A DNA stretch of 64,000 bases from RBG-16-34-14 sp963798865 (GCA_963798865.1 CAWCVZ010000014.1:62001-126000), one strand, 5' to 3'. Shown: positions 36,245-45,167, numbered from the stretch's first letter. Made by a program: numbers and translations. Notes: generated by a model not told the origin, from the sequence alone.

Positions 36245-36725
36245 GCCTTATTCGATTGATAAAAAAGACCTGGCTGAAAAGGGTGATTTGCTAACCCACA
36301 ATAAGGATAAAAATATTTTAACAATGCTCGAATTATCTTCTTTAATAGAAACAAATTTTAAAATTGTTCCAGTAAGGCAAATATTAACCAGCTTATAGAA
36401 ATAATTTCTCATTCTAAAAGAAATATTTTCCCGGTCGTGGATTCTAGTAGTAATCTCATTGGAGTAATTTCACTGGACGAAATTCGAGAATTTCTTTTTG
36501 AGATGTCAGTTTATAAAGAAGTTCTTGCCGTCGAACTTATGAGCAAACCACCGGCAGTAGTTGAATATCAATGAAAATATGGATTCGGTTATGAAAAAAT
36601 TTGATGAGACCGGTGCATGGAACCTGCCTGTTGTTGAGAACAAAAAATATATCGGGTTTATTTCTAAATCGAGTGTGTTCTCCAAATACAGAAGCAAGCT
36701 TATAGCTGATTATTCAGATGAGTAA
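36245..36725 (+). pseudogene. broken CBS-pair tail of the second ClC gene
   Basis: Read across three frames, this stretch encodes the rest of the upstream ClC: EPYSIDKKDLAEKGDLLTH, LELSSLIETNFKIVPVRQ; then INQLIEIISHSKRNIFPVVD, IGVISLDEIREFLF, LMSKPPAVVE; and finally NMDSVMKKFDETGAWNLPVV plus KYIGFISKSSVFSKYRSKL. These are two CBS motifs. The three shifts are one extra T at 36239-36242, one missing A near 36377-36380, and a shift at 36570-36580. The tail is otherwise intact in sequence, so decay is recent or the consensus is wrong. Confidence 0.85.
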
Positions 36726-36829
36726 AAGCTGCTGAACAAAAATTCTTTTGAACAATTTTGAAGGTTTTAATTTCTTCGGATAAAAACCTATTTTTAAATA
36801 AAATTTTTTCCAAATTAACCCTAAACCAA

Positions 36830-38192
36830 ATGAATTTTAAAAATAACATACTTGAGCTGATAGGCAGTACACCTCTCATTAAACTTAACAAAATAAACAA
36901 AGGTTTAAAGCCGCAAATCTTTGCAAAGATGGAATCTCATAATCCTGGCGGAAGTGTTAAAGACAGGATTGGTATTGCAATGCTTGATGCTGCAGAAAAG
37001 AAAGGAATAATATTCCCTGGCGGAACCGTGATTGAAGCAACAAGCGGAAATACAGGAATTGGTTTGGCATTGGCGTGCGCGGTTAAAGGATACAAATCTA
37101 TTTTTGTTGTTACAGATAAAGTTAGCCAGGAAAAAATTAATTACCTTAAAGCTTTTGGCGGGGAAGTAATTGTAGTTTCAAATGCTGTTGAACCGGATAA
37201 TCCTGAATATTATGTGAATGTTGCAAAAAGAATCTCGAAGGAAACACCCAATTCATTTTTTCCTTACCAGTATTCAAATCCTGCAAACCCGGAAATTCAT
37301 TATAAAACAACCGGACCTGAAATCTGGCGGGATACGGAGGGAAAAATTACTCACTTTGTTTCAAGCATTGGAACAGGCGGAACAATAAGCGGAACAGGAA
37401 GATTCCTGAAAGAAAAAAATCCTAGATATAAAAGTTATTGGTGCCGATCCACTTGGCTCAATTTTCAAAACTTATAAAGAAACGGGGAAGATTATTAAAG
37501 GCACTCCCTATTTGGTTGAAGGAATTGGACAGGATTGTTTACCCGAGAATGTTCATTTTCAGTATATTGATTCAATAATTAATATCAGTGATAGAGAATC
37601 TTTTGCAGCAGCAAGAAGGCTGACAAAGGAAGAAGGAATTTTCTGCGGCGGCAGTACCGGAACAATTGTTCACGTTGCGCTTGAAATTTCAAAAGAGCTT
37701 TCTGAAAAAGAGGTTGTGGTTTTTATTGTTTGCGATACGGGGGAAAGATATCTTTCCAAGGCTCATAACATTGAGTGGTTAAGAAACAATAGAATGCTTG
37801 ATGCTGAAATAAAAATTCTCAGAGATATTTCTGATGCAAAGAAATTGAATGGTAATGAAGATATTGTTTTTGTTCATCCAGAAACTCCCGTGAAAGAAGT
37901 TTTAAAAATTATTCAGGAAAATGGCTATTCAAACATTCCTGTTATGCATGATAGAAAGCCGCTTGGATGCATTAGAGAAAACAGGCTCATGGCAAGACTT
38001 CTCAGAAATCCTGAACTGATGAATTCAACTGCAGAAAATGTTTGGGACGAATGTTTCCCTATACTTGATGCCAAAGCAGAGATATCGGAAGTGAAAGAAT
38101 ATCTTAAAGACAGTCCTGCAATTATGGTGAGCGATTTTGGACGCATTACTGATATTATAACCAGGTATGATTTGTTACAGTATACAAATTAA
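36830..38192 (+). CDS. cystathionine beta-synthase with CBS pair (one frameshift)
   Basis: A PLP-dependent enzyme joining homocysteine and serine, with a C-terminal CBS pair. The first frame (from ATG 36830) carries ELIGSTPLIKL, the PLP-lysine motif GGSVKDRIG and ATSGNTGIGLA and SSIGTGGTISG phosphate loops. The second frame (to 38192) carries EGIGQDCLP, EEGIFCGGSTGT, CDTGERYLS and the CBS domains. They join if one A is dropped from AAAA at 37430-37433, giving NPRYKVIGADP. The CBS tail favours this name over cysteine synthase. The gamma-lyase-type gene downstream completes reverse transsulfuration. Confidence 0.9.
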
Positions 38193-38203
38193 CATTCCTT
38201 CAT

Positions 38204-38264
38204 GAACTTGAACTTACTCAGCAAATAGTTCAGGATCAAGTTCAAGTTCAAGTTCAAGTTTAAG
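38204..38264. repeat. inverted GTTCAA hexamer repeat
   Basis: GAACTTGAACTT at 38204-38215 faces four to five copies of CAAGTT at 38237-38264, so the strands can fold into a long imperfect hairpin. It stands between the cystathionine beta-synthase and gamma-lyase genes. It may be a terminator-like barrier or a slipping simple repeat. Confidence 0.55.
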
Positions 38265-38315
38265 ATAAGCGAACTAAGAATTTTTTTATCAAACTTTAAT
38301 ATTAGGGAAGCGACA

Positions 38316-39449
38316 ATGGGTTTTTCAACAGATGCAATTCACGCAGGACAAATTCCTGATCCAACCACCGGTGCAGTAATTACTCCGGTTTACCTGACTT
38401 CAACTTATGCACAGCATGAACTTGGGAAAAGTACCGGTTATGAATATGGAAGGACACACAATCTTACAAGACAAGCATTGGAAAATAATATTGCGGCTCT
38501 TGAAAAAGGAAAATACGGGATTGCTTTTGCTTCCGGACTTGCCGCTACTCATGCGTTAATGAGTTTGCTAAAATCGGGTGATCATGTTATTGTTTCAAAT
38601 AATGTTTACGGCGGAACATACAGACTTTATGAACAGAATTTAACTGCCTACGGCTTATCATATTCATGGGTTGATACAAGTAATGTTAAAAATATTGAAG
38701 CAGCAATCAAAGCGAATACTAAAATGATATTTGTGGAGACCCCGACAAATCCAATGCTCTTGCTAACTGATCTTCAGGCTGTAGCTAAAACTGCAAAAGC
38801 AAATAATCTAATTACTGTTTGCGACAACACTTTTATGAGTCCGTATTTACAGAATCCTTTGGAATGGGGAATTGATATTGTTTTGCACAGTACAACAAAA
38901 TATTTAAACGGACACAGCGATGCAATCGGTGGAATTCTAATTATGAATAGTGAAAAACATCATGAACGACTGAGATATATTCAGAATGCTGCCGGAGGAA
39001 TTCCTTCACCTTTCGATTGCTGGCTTGTACTGCGTGCAACAAAAACTCTTGCAGTAAGGATGAAACAGCATGAAGAAAATGCAAATATATTTGCTGATTT
39101 CCTTTTAAAATCCGGTATAGCAGAAAAGGTAATTTATCCGGGATTAAAAGATCATCCTCAGCACGAGCTTGCAAAAAAACAAATGCGAGGATTTGGGGGA
39201 ATGGTTTCAGCAGAATTTGGTTCATTAGGAAAAGCAAAAAAAGTTTTGAACGGAGTTAAAATTTTCACACTCGCTGAAAGTCTTGGAGGAGTTGAAAGCC
39301 TGATTTGTCACCCCGCTTCAATGACCCATGCATCGGTTCCCAAATCTGAAAGAGAAAAATTCGGATTAACAGATTCGCTCATTCGCTTTTCTGTTGGGAT
39401 TGAAGATATTGAAGATTTAATTGAAGATATACAGCAGGCGGTGAAGTAG
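38316..39449 (+). CDS. cystathionine gamma-lyase/synthase family PLP enzyme
   Basis: A 377-residue member of the Cys/Met metabolism PLP family. PVYLTSTYAQ, YEYGRTHNLTRQALE, SGLAATHALMSLL and the PLP-lysine segment LHSTTKYLNGHSD are all present, as is the late SLGGVESLICHPASMTHAS. With the upstream cystathionine beta-synthase it would convert homocysteine to cysteine (reverse transsulfuration), so gamma-lyase is the likelier activity, with gamma-synthase as the alternative. Confidence 0.92.
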   Translation: MGFSTDAIHAGQIPDPTTGAVITPVYLTSTYAQHELGKSTGYEYGRTHNLTRQALENNIAALEKGKYGIAFASGLAATHALMSLLKSGDHVIVSNNVYGGTYRLYEQNLTAYGLSYSWVDTSNVKNIEAAIKANTKMIFVETPTNPMLLLTDLQAVAKTAKANNLITVCDNTFMSPYLQNPLEWGIDIVLHSTTKYLNGHSDAIGGILIMNSEKHHERLRYIQNAAGGIPSPFDCWLVLRATKTLAVRMKQHEENANIFADFLLKSGIAEKVIYPGLKDHPQHELAKKQMRGFGGMVSAEFGSLGKAKKVLNGVKIFTLAESLGGVESLICHPASMTHASVPKSEREKFGLTDSLIRFSVGIEDIEDLIEDIQQAVK

Positions 39450-39597
39450 TCATTTGGCGTTGTTACTTTCTTTTACTCAATAGTTTACAACTCTTAATAA
39501 TTAAATACATTTTAATTTAAGTCCTGCTTGCAATTATTATTCTTTCTATTTAATTTTAAGCATATGCTCATAATAAAATAACAAGGGAGAAACAAAC

Positions 39598-40017
39598 ATG
39601 TCTAAAGAAAATTTAATTAATGGCTTAAACGAAGACTTGGCAGCAGAATTAGGAACTGTAATTCGTTATAATTACCAGGCTGGAAAATCTTTTGGCTTAC
39701 TAGGAATGGAGTTAAGAGAAATTTTCACAAGTGAAATTACAGATGAACTCGAACATGCAAGATTTTTAACAGATGTAATAATCGATCTTGGCGGAGAACC
39801 GGTTATTGTTCCTAAAACTTTTGATAAACCGGACAATCTTAAAGAAATGTTGGAACTTGACCTTATAATGGAAGAAAGCGACGTTAAAAATTATCTGAAG
39901 CACTCCAAAGAAGCTGAAGATTTAGGATTTGTCGAACTTAAAATGAAACTTGAAGAAATGGCTGCTGACGAAGCCGGACATGCCAGGGAATTACGTCGTT
40001 TACTGAAAGGTCTATAG
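39598..40017 (+). CDS. ferritin-like/bacterioferritin-type protein
   Basis: A 139-residue four-helix bundle. Iron-site residues are visible as ELGTVIRYNYQ, ITDELEHARFLTDVI (ExxH) and ADEAGHARELRRL (ExxH), the di-iron pattern of bacterioferritin/DPS-like proteins. It probably stores or oxidises iron. It opens the metal-related gene cluster; the next gene starts 11 bases downstream. Confidence 0.85.
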   Translation: MSKENLINGLNEDLAAELGTVIRYNYQAGKSFGLLGMELREIFTSEITDELEHARFLTDVIIDLGGEPVIVPKTFDKPDNLKEMLELDLIMEESDVKNYLKHSKEAEDLGFVELKMKLEEMAADEAGHARELRRLLKGL

Positions 40018-40028
40018 ATAATTCAAAT

Positions 40029-40337
40029 ATGCCAAGACCAAGAAAACATCGGAGAGTCTGCTGTAATCCTTCCGCTTATTATTTCAAGCCAAGAGGGATT
40101 CCTGTTTATGAATTAGAAGAAATTGTTCTCGATCATGATGAACTGGAATCTCTGCGGCTTGCGGATTTGCTTGCTTACTCACATGAAGAAGCAGCAAAGG
40201 AGATGAAAATTTCAAGAGCAACTTTTGGGCGAATTGTAGAGGCAGCCAGGAAAAAAGTTATTGATGGAATTTTAAACGGGAAAGCAATCAGAATTAACCA
40301 GGAAGAATTAGACCACATTTTAAAAGAAGGAATTTAA
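40029..40337 (+). CDS. UPF0251 (DUF134) DNA-binding protein
   Basis: A 102-residue protein of UPF0251. MPRPRKHRRVCCNP at the N-terminus, the GIPVYELEEIVLDHDELE block and a helix-turn-helix (SHEEAAKEMKISRATFGRIV) are diagnostic. Members are usually found beside NifX/NifB-like and Mrp genes, as here, so it is probably the cluster regulator, though no target site can be shown. Confidence 0.85.
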   Translation: MPRPRKHRRVCCNPSAYYFKPRGIPVYELEEIVLDHDELESLRLADLLAYSHEEAAKEMKISRATFGRIVEAARKKVIDGILNGKAIRINQEELDHILKEGI

Positions 40338-40339
40338 AG

Positions 40340-40767
40340 ATGTTAAATGAAAGTAAATCCCGATTCTCGGGAAAAATAGCTATCGCAACAAATAATCTAA
40401 AGACAGTAACAGGACATATTGGAAATGCAAAGCATTTATCGTTTATGAGATTAAGGATGACAAAGTACTAAAATAAAGAATTAAGAGAAAAATCTTTTCA
40501 CGACAGCATGGAGATGTCAAACCATACATCATCAAGCATCATGCGGAAGGCGGCGGACATAGCCATGCCCATTTGATTGATGGCTTAAAAGATTGTAGTA
40601 TCTAATTTCGACAGTGGCGGCGGCTGGAGAGTCGTCGAGGATTTAAAACAGTATAACATAACTACTTTATTTACAGATGTTGAACTAATTGAAGATGCTG
40701 TAATAAGTTCATTAAAGGTGAATTGAAAAATGAAACTGAGCTGGTTTGCGATCATAGTGAAAAATAG
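40340..40767 (+). pseudogene. NifX-like dinitrogenase-cofactor family gene, multiply frameshifted
   Basis: Reading across frames recovers a complete NifX/NafY-like protein: KIAIATNNLKTVTGHIGNAK, IVYEIKDDKV, NKELREKSFH, GDVKPYIIKHHAEGGGHSHA, HLIDGLKDC, NFDSGGGWRVVEDLKQYNI and LIEDAVISSLKGE. Five shifts are needed: a missing T near 40435, an extra A near 40471, a missing C near 40503, one shift near 40595, and a missing A near 40714. The His-rich KHH...HSHAH stretch may bind metal. A second, intact family member lies at 44834. Confidence 0.82.
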
Positions 40768-40896
40768 ACTGTAAAATCGTCCAGTGTATATCAAAATAAC
40801 TATTAAAAAATAATTAAGGAGTAAGAATAAAAAATATATAGTTTTAATTGTTAAGGGGGAAATAAATTGACTTATAAAAACAGAGGAGAACACAAA

Positions 40897-41955
40897 ATGA
40901 AACATATCTCTTTTACAATGATCGTTACAATCCTATACCTCTTTCTATCAACTTCATCATTTTGCCAGGAAACAAAAACACCGGAGTGTATGTTTAAATC
41001 AAGCCTTCATTATACTGCAGATGGAATGGCTTACTGGTATGACAAATCCCAGGGCGGACTTGAAACGATTACGGGAGTTTCATATAACGATCTTGGCTGC
41101 AAAAATTGCCATGTGTCATCATGCGATGTATGCCATAAAACCGAGCTAGATGGAAAAGTTGTTTACTCAAATGAACCTGCAAAAAAACAGGATATGTGTC
41201 TTAAGTGTCACGCACGGGAAGCCTCAATAATGAAAATCAATGAGAAAGCTAACACACCGGATGTTCATTTTGCTGCAGGGATGCAGTGTATGGATTGTCA
41301 TACGGCTCGCGAAATGCACGGTGATGGTGTTGAATACGCAGCAATGAAACAACCAGGAGTAATGGATGTAAATTGCGCAAAATGCCACGAGAGTATTGGC
41401 AAAACAATTTCTCACAAAATTCATGGAAACAACGTTGACTGCAAAGCCTGTCATGTTCAGCAAGTTGTAAGCTGCACAAACTGCCATTTTGAAACAATGG
41501 TAAAGGAAGGAAAGAGAGTTGCAATTCCTGTTTCCGGTTGGGAATTCCTGATGAACTATGATGGCAAAGTTACATCTGCCAATATGCAGACATTTGTTGT
41601 CCCCGGTAATAAAACGTTCCTGATTTTTGCACCACAATTCAGCCACTCGGTCTCAAAGGATGGAAAGAAATGTGAAGATTGCCATGCTAACTCTAATGTA
41701 GAGAAAGTTAATAAAGGTAGCATCGCACTTACATGGCTTGAGGATGGTAAAGTGGAACAGACAAAGGGAGTGATACCTGTTATAGAAGGTGTTCAATATA
41801 ATTCCGTGTACCAGGATTTTAAAGACGGGAAATGGACGCCCATATTAAATCCCGAAGATCCTAAAGTTCAGTATGTCGGTTTCGGGAGTCCGTTGACTAA
41901 AGAGCAGCTAAATAAACTTATAAAACCTCAGAAAACTAAGAGTGGAAAACAATAA
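40897..41955 (+). CDS. exported octahaem c-type cytochrome
   Basis: About 352 residues from the ATG at 40897, which has GAGGAG upstream (an earlier in-frame TTG at 40867 is less likely). A Sec signal ends near SFCQ. Eight CXXCH sites occur near residues 68, 76, 101, 131, 160, 182, 193 and 259, with extra His between them. It is probably a periplasmic electron carrier or reductase. It sits 4 bases before the Mrp ATPase, and a second octahaem protein with a different layout is at 49649. Confidence 0.92.
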   Translation: MKHISFTMIVTILYLFLSTSSFCQETKTPECMFKSSLHYTADGMAYWYDKSQGGLETITGVSYNDLGCKNCHVSSCDVCHKTELDGKVVYSNEPAKKQDMCLKCHAREASIMKINEKANTPDVHFAAGMQCMDCHTAREMHGDGVEYAAMKQPGVMDVNCAKCHESIGKTISHKIHGNNVDCKACHVQQVVSCTNCHFETMVKEGKRVAIPVSGWEFLMNYDGKVTSANMQTFVVPGNKTFLIFAPQFSHSVSKDGKKCEDCHANSNVEKVNKGSIALTWLEDGKVEQTKGVIPVIEGVQYNSVYQDFKDGKWTPILNPEDPKVQYVGFGSPLTKEQLNKLIKPQKTKSGKQ

Positions 41956-41959
41956 AACA

Positions 41960-42790
41960 ATGAATGAACAAGAAAAAAAAATAGCATTTGAAGAAGAAGA
42001 AAAAAGGATTAACACAACCATTTCTAAAATAAAGCACCGTATTGCTGTATTCAGCGGAAAAGGCGGAGTTGGTAAAACCACTGTAAGTGTCAATCTCGCT
42101 TTCACTATTCAGTTAGAAGGATATACAACCGGAATTTTAGATGCAGATATTACCGGACCAAATGTTCCCAAAATGCTAAATGTGAATGAAGATCTGATTT
42201 ATCTGAATGAAAAAATAATTCCTTTTGAACGTTATGGTGTGAAAATGATTTCGATGGCAAGTATGTTGCCACACGGGCAGCCATTAATCTGGCGCGGACC
42301 AATGCGGTCAAAAATAATTAATCAATTTCTTGCAGATGTTGATTGGGGTGAGCTTGATTACCTTATTGCAGACCTTCCTCCCGGAACGGGAGATGAGATT
42401 CTTACCATCGCACAAAATATGAAGCCTGATTATGCGGTTATAGTTACAACTCCCCAGGAGGTTTCGGTTATTGACGCTGAACGTGCAATAAATATGGCGA
42501 AGAAGCTTGAGATTCCTTTCATCGGAGTAATTGAAAATATGTCCACTTTTGTTTGCCCTAAATGCAATGCTGTAATAAATATTTTTGGAGAAGGCGGCGG
42601 AAAGAAATTAGCCGATGATTATGATGTCCAATTTCTTGGTTCAATTCCGATTGACATTGATGCACGAATACTTAGCGACAAAGGCAAATCGATTATAACA
42701 GAAAAACCAGATTGTGAAATAACAAATACTTTTAAATCAATTGCAGGTTTAATTGAGAAACATTACCAGGAAACTTTAATAGAAAACTAA
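41960..42790 (+). CDS. Mrp/NBP35-type P-loop Fe-S carrier ATPase
   Basis: About 276 residues from ATG 41960 (a GTG at 41942 would overlap the cytochrome stop). The deviant Walker A reads GKGGVGKT, followed by DADITGPNVPKML and LIADLPPGTGDE. A CPKC pair at the C-terminal part (FVCPKCNAVI) is the likely bridging Fe-S site. Mrp proteins load or carry [4Fe-4S] clusters. The following gene begins one base later, so it is coupled to the CGGC gene. Confidence 0.92.
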   Translation: MNEQEKKIAFEEEEKRINTTISKIKHRIAVFSGKGGVGKTTVSVNLAFTIQLEGYTTGILDADITGPNVPKMLNVNEDLIYLNEKIIPFERYGVKMISMASMLPHGQPLIWRGPMRSKIINQFLADVDWGELDYLIADLPPGTGDEILTIAQNMKPDYAVIVTTPQEVSVIDAERAINMAKKLEIPFIGVIENMSTFVCPKCNAVINIFGEGGGKKLADDYDVQFLGSIPIDIDARILSDKGKSIITEKPDCEITNTFKSIAGLIEKHYQETLIEN

Positions 42791-42791
42791 A

Positions 42792-43256
42792 ATGAACAAA
42801 GCCGGGAGTCTTGTGGAAGACAGAATAAAAATAGGAATCATTATCTGTGACAGGTACAAAAACTGTGCAGGTGGAAAATGTTTCAGAGCGATGAAAAATC
42901 ATGAAGGGGCATTTGATATCTACAAAAACAAGGATGTTGAACTTGTTGCCTATATAACTTGCGGAGGATGCCCTGGCGGTAATATTGAATATGCACCGGA
43001 GGAAATGAAAAAAAATGGTGCAGAAGTAATTCATTTTGCAACAGGAATGGTGGTAGGCTATCCACCCTGTCCTTATATCAAACATTTTAAAGATTTTATC
43101 GAAACAAAGTACAGGTTAAAAGTAGTTGTTGGGACTCATCCAATTCCGGAAAAATATTATTTGATGCACAAACAGTTGGACACGTGGAATACAGAGGAAT
43201 GGCAGGAGCTAATAAAACCCAAATCTTACAGAAAAAGAAATAAGATTGGCTTATGA
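42792..43256 (+). CDS. CGGC-domain protein
   Basis: A 154-residue protein of the CGGC family. The defining motif is in TCGGCPGGN, with further Cys in the pattern CDRYKNCAGGKCFRA and a PPCPYI segment. It probably binds metal or an Fe-S cluster. It follows the Mrp ATPase by one base, and a radical SAM gene follows; the group looks like a cofactor-assembly operon. Confidence 0.82.
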   Translation: MNKAGSLVEDRIKIGIIICDRYKNCAGGKCFRAMKNHEGAFDIYKNKDVELVAYITCGGCPGGNIEYAPEEMKKNGAEVIHFATGMVVGYPPCPYIKHFKDFIETKYRLKVVVGTHPIPEKYYLMHKQLDTWNTEEWQELIKPKSYRKRNKIGL

Positions 43257-43280
43257 TTAGTAAAAAGGATAGTGATTAAA

Positions 43281-44225
43281 ATGATAGCATTTGGTCCAAT
43301 ACCATCTCGCAGATTAGGAAGAAGTCTTGGAATAAACAATATTCCTCCCAAAGTATGCAGCTACTCGTGTGTTTATTGCCAGATTGGTCTTACTGATTTA
43401 ATGTCAATCGAAAGAAAAGAATTTTATTCGCCTGATGAGATATTCAAAGAGGTATCTGAAAAGGTGAAGCAATTGCAAAATGCAGGTGAACATATAGATT
43501 ACCTAACCTTTGTTCCTGATGGTGAACCGACTCTTGATATAAATCTTGATAAGGAAATATTACTTTTAAAAACGCTGAGAATCAAAACCGCCGTAATTAC
43601 AAATGCTTCTTTACTTTGGGATGAAAAAGTAAGAAACGATTTAATGAATGCCGATTGGGTTTCATTAAAAATTGATAGCATTGATGAACTTATATGGCAT
43701 AAAATAAACAGACCGAATGGTAAACTTAAATTTCAGGAAATATTATCCGGCATAAAAATTTTCGCTTCAACTTTTACAGGTGAACTTGTTACAGAGACAA
43801 TGCTGGTAAACGGGATCAATGATAAAATTACAGATATAAAAAACACAGCTTTATTCATTAAAAAGATTAAACCGGAGAAATCCTTCATCCTTGCACCAAC
43901 CCATCCACCGGCTGAAAAATATGTTGAACCGCCATCTGAAAAAAACTTGAATACAGCTTACCAATTATTACGTTCTTTAGTAAATGATGTTGAGCTTCTG
44001 GCTTATAATGAAGGAACAGAATTCAGCTATTTGTCAGATGCAGAAAAAGAGTTGGTTAATATTCTTGCAGTTCATCCTATGCGAAAGGATGCAGTTGAAA
44101 TGTTTTTATCTAAAGCGAATACTGACTGGTATTTGATTACAAACTTAATTAAGAAAAACATACTGAAAGAAGTAGAATATTCCGATACTACTTACTTTGT
44201 AAAAAACCTAAAGCCTAATGATTAA
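43281..44225 (+). CDS. radical SAM protein
   Basis: About 314 residues. The start at ATG 43281 matches the usual N-terminus FGPIPSRRLGRSLGINN; a GTG at 43272 is possible. The radical SAM CX3CX2C motif is CSYSCVYC (Cys26, Cys30, Cys33), and DGEPTLD is the GGEP-like motif. The C-terminal ~70 residues form a winged-helix-like part. The family is of the small 'pyruvate-formate lyase activase-like' type with unknown substrate. It sits inside the metal-cofactor cluster. Confidence 0.86.
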   Translation: MIAFGPIPSRRLGRSLGINNIPPKVCSYSCVYCQIGLTDLMSIERKEFYSPDEIFKEVSEKVKQLQNAGEHIDYLTFVPDGEPTLDINLDKEILLLKTLRIKTAVITNASLLWDEKVRNDLMNADWVSLKIDSIDELIWHKINRPNGKLKFQEILSGIKIFASTFTGELVTETMLVNGINDKITDIKNTALFIKKIKPEKSFILAPTHPPAEKYVEPPSEKNLNTAYQLLRSLVNDVELLAYNEGTEFSYLSDAEKELVNILAVHPMRKDAVEMFLSKANTDWYLITNLIKKNILKEVEYSDTTYFVKNLKPND

Positions 44226-44240
44226 GACAGGAGATGTGTT

Positions 44241-44552
44241 ATGGCAATAAATAAAAAATATTCGCAGGATAAAAAAGTTTGTCAGGTAACTTTCAAGCTT
44301 CCAAAAGAAATTTGTGAGAACTTTGAAGAAATTAGTGTTGTTGGAGACTTCAATAACTGGGATTCCCGTCAGCAGAAGTTTTCACAAAAGAATTATGACT
44401 GCTCTTCTTCTATAGAGTTAATGCTTGAAACCGGCAATGATTATGAATTCAGATATCTATGTAATGGACAAATTTGGTTGAACGAGTCTGAGGCAGATAA
44501 ACAAAACTTAACACACTACGGAGATTCAAAAAATTCGGTACTTATTATATAA
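44241..44552 (+). CDS. isoamylase-N/CBM48-like domain protein
   Basis: A 103-residue protein consisting of one glycogen-binding-type beta-sandwich: KVCQVTFKLPKEICENF, the SVVGDFNNWDSRQ signature, and EFRYLCNGQIWLNE. Stand-alone domains of this kind occur near glycogen genes or as sensor modules; here the neighbours are Fe-S and radical SAM genes, so the role is unclear. Confidence 0.8.
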   Translation: MAINKKYSQDKKVCQVTFKLPKEICENFEEISVVGDFNNWDSRQQKFSQKNYDCSSSIELMLETGNDYEFRYLCNGQIWLNESEADKQNLTHYGDSKNSVLII

Positions 44553-44604
44553 GTAGAATTAATATTCAGAAATTAATAAAACCAAAAAGTATATAGAGGT
44601 AACT

Positions 44605-44871
44605 ATGCCAAATCTTGATGGAACTGGTCCGATGGGACAAGGCCCTATAACGGGTAGAAAAAGAGGACGCTGCAATGATAAGCAAACTGAAAAATCCGAA
44701 AACAAACCTCTCGAAAATAAGGAGACAAAATATGGATTAGGTTTCAGGAGAGAATTCCCCAAGGGAAATCAAGTTAGGGGTCAAGGAAGCAGAAATCGGC
44801 GAAGTGGAAAAGGTTTCGGAAGAAAAATATCGGATGACAACTATGAAAATAGCAATACCATCAATGGGTGA
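44605..44871 (+). CDS. DUF5320 domain-containing small protein
   Basis: An 88-residue basic protein beginning MPNLDGTGPMGQGPITGRKRGRC, the DUF5320 hallmark, read here in two halves of fewer than 20 residues each (MPNLDGTGPMGQG; PITGRKRGRC). The rest is Gly-, Arg- and Asn-rich and probably disordered. DUF5320 proteins are typically encoded beside NifX-like and Mrp genes. Its end overlaps the next NifX-like gene. Confidence 0.82.
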   Translation: MPNLDGTGPMGQGPITGRKRGRCNDKQTEKSENKPLENKETKYGLGFRREFPKGNQVRGQGSRNRRSGKGFGRKISDDNYENSNTING

Positions 44872-45166
44872 GACTTTGGATTCGTTCCTAAGCAATAATT
44901 TAGGACGCGCTCCTTTTATCATTATTTGTGATGAGACCAAGAAGTATTATTCTCTTCCAAATATTGGATCCCAAATTCGGGATGGTTCAGGATTAAAAGC
45001 CGTCGAAATGATAGTCCAAAATAAAGCAAATATACTTCTGACAATGGAAATCGGACGAAAGGCATATTCTGTTTTATTAAAAGAGCATATCAATGTCCAA
45101 ATTTTGAATTCAGTTAATACGGTAAAATCCGCTATAAATAAATTTCTAAAAAAAGGAGGAGCATAG
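44834..45166 (+). CDS. NifX/NafY-like iron-cofactor family protein
   Basis: About 110 residues from ATG 44834 (alternative ATG 44843). It opens with MKIAIPSMGETLDSFLS, then LGRAPFIIICDETK and a later SGLKAVEMIVQNKANILLT, matching the dinitrogenase iron-molybdenum cofactor family. It lacks the Gly-rich tail of the iron-sulfide storage protein IssA; the preceding DUF5320 gene supplies a Gly-rich protein instead. Such proteins hold Fe-S or iron-sulfide material. It overlaps DUF5320 and is followed by the arginine decarboxylase after 1 base. Confidence 0.82.
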   Translation: MTTMKIAIPSMGETLDSFLSNNLGRAPFIIICDETKKYYSLPNIGSQIRDGSGLKAVEMIVQNKANILLTMEIGRKAYSVLLKEHINVQILNSVNTVKSAINKFLKKGGA

Positions 45167-45167
45167 A

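Noticed and set aside
41224..41646. A 140-residue minus-strand frame within the octahaem cytochrome
   Set aside because: The plus-strand frame has eight CXXCH sites; the reverse frame is a shadow of repeated Cys/His codons.
42732..43085. A 117-residue minus-strand frame over the Mrp/CGGC junction
   Set aside because: It is antisense to two conserved genes and shows no family motif.
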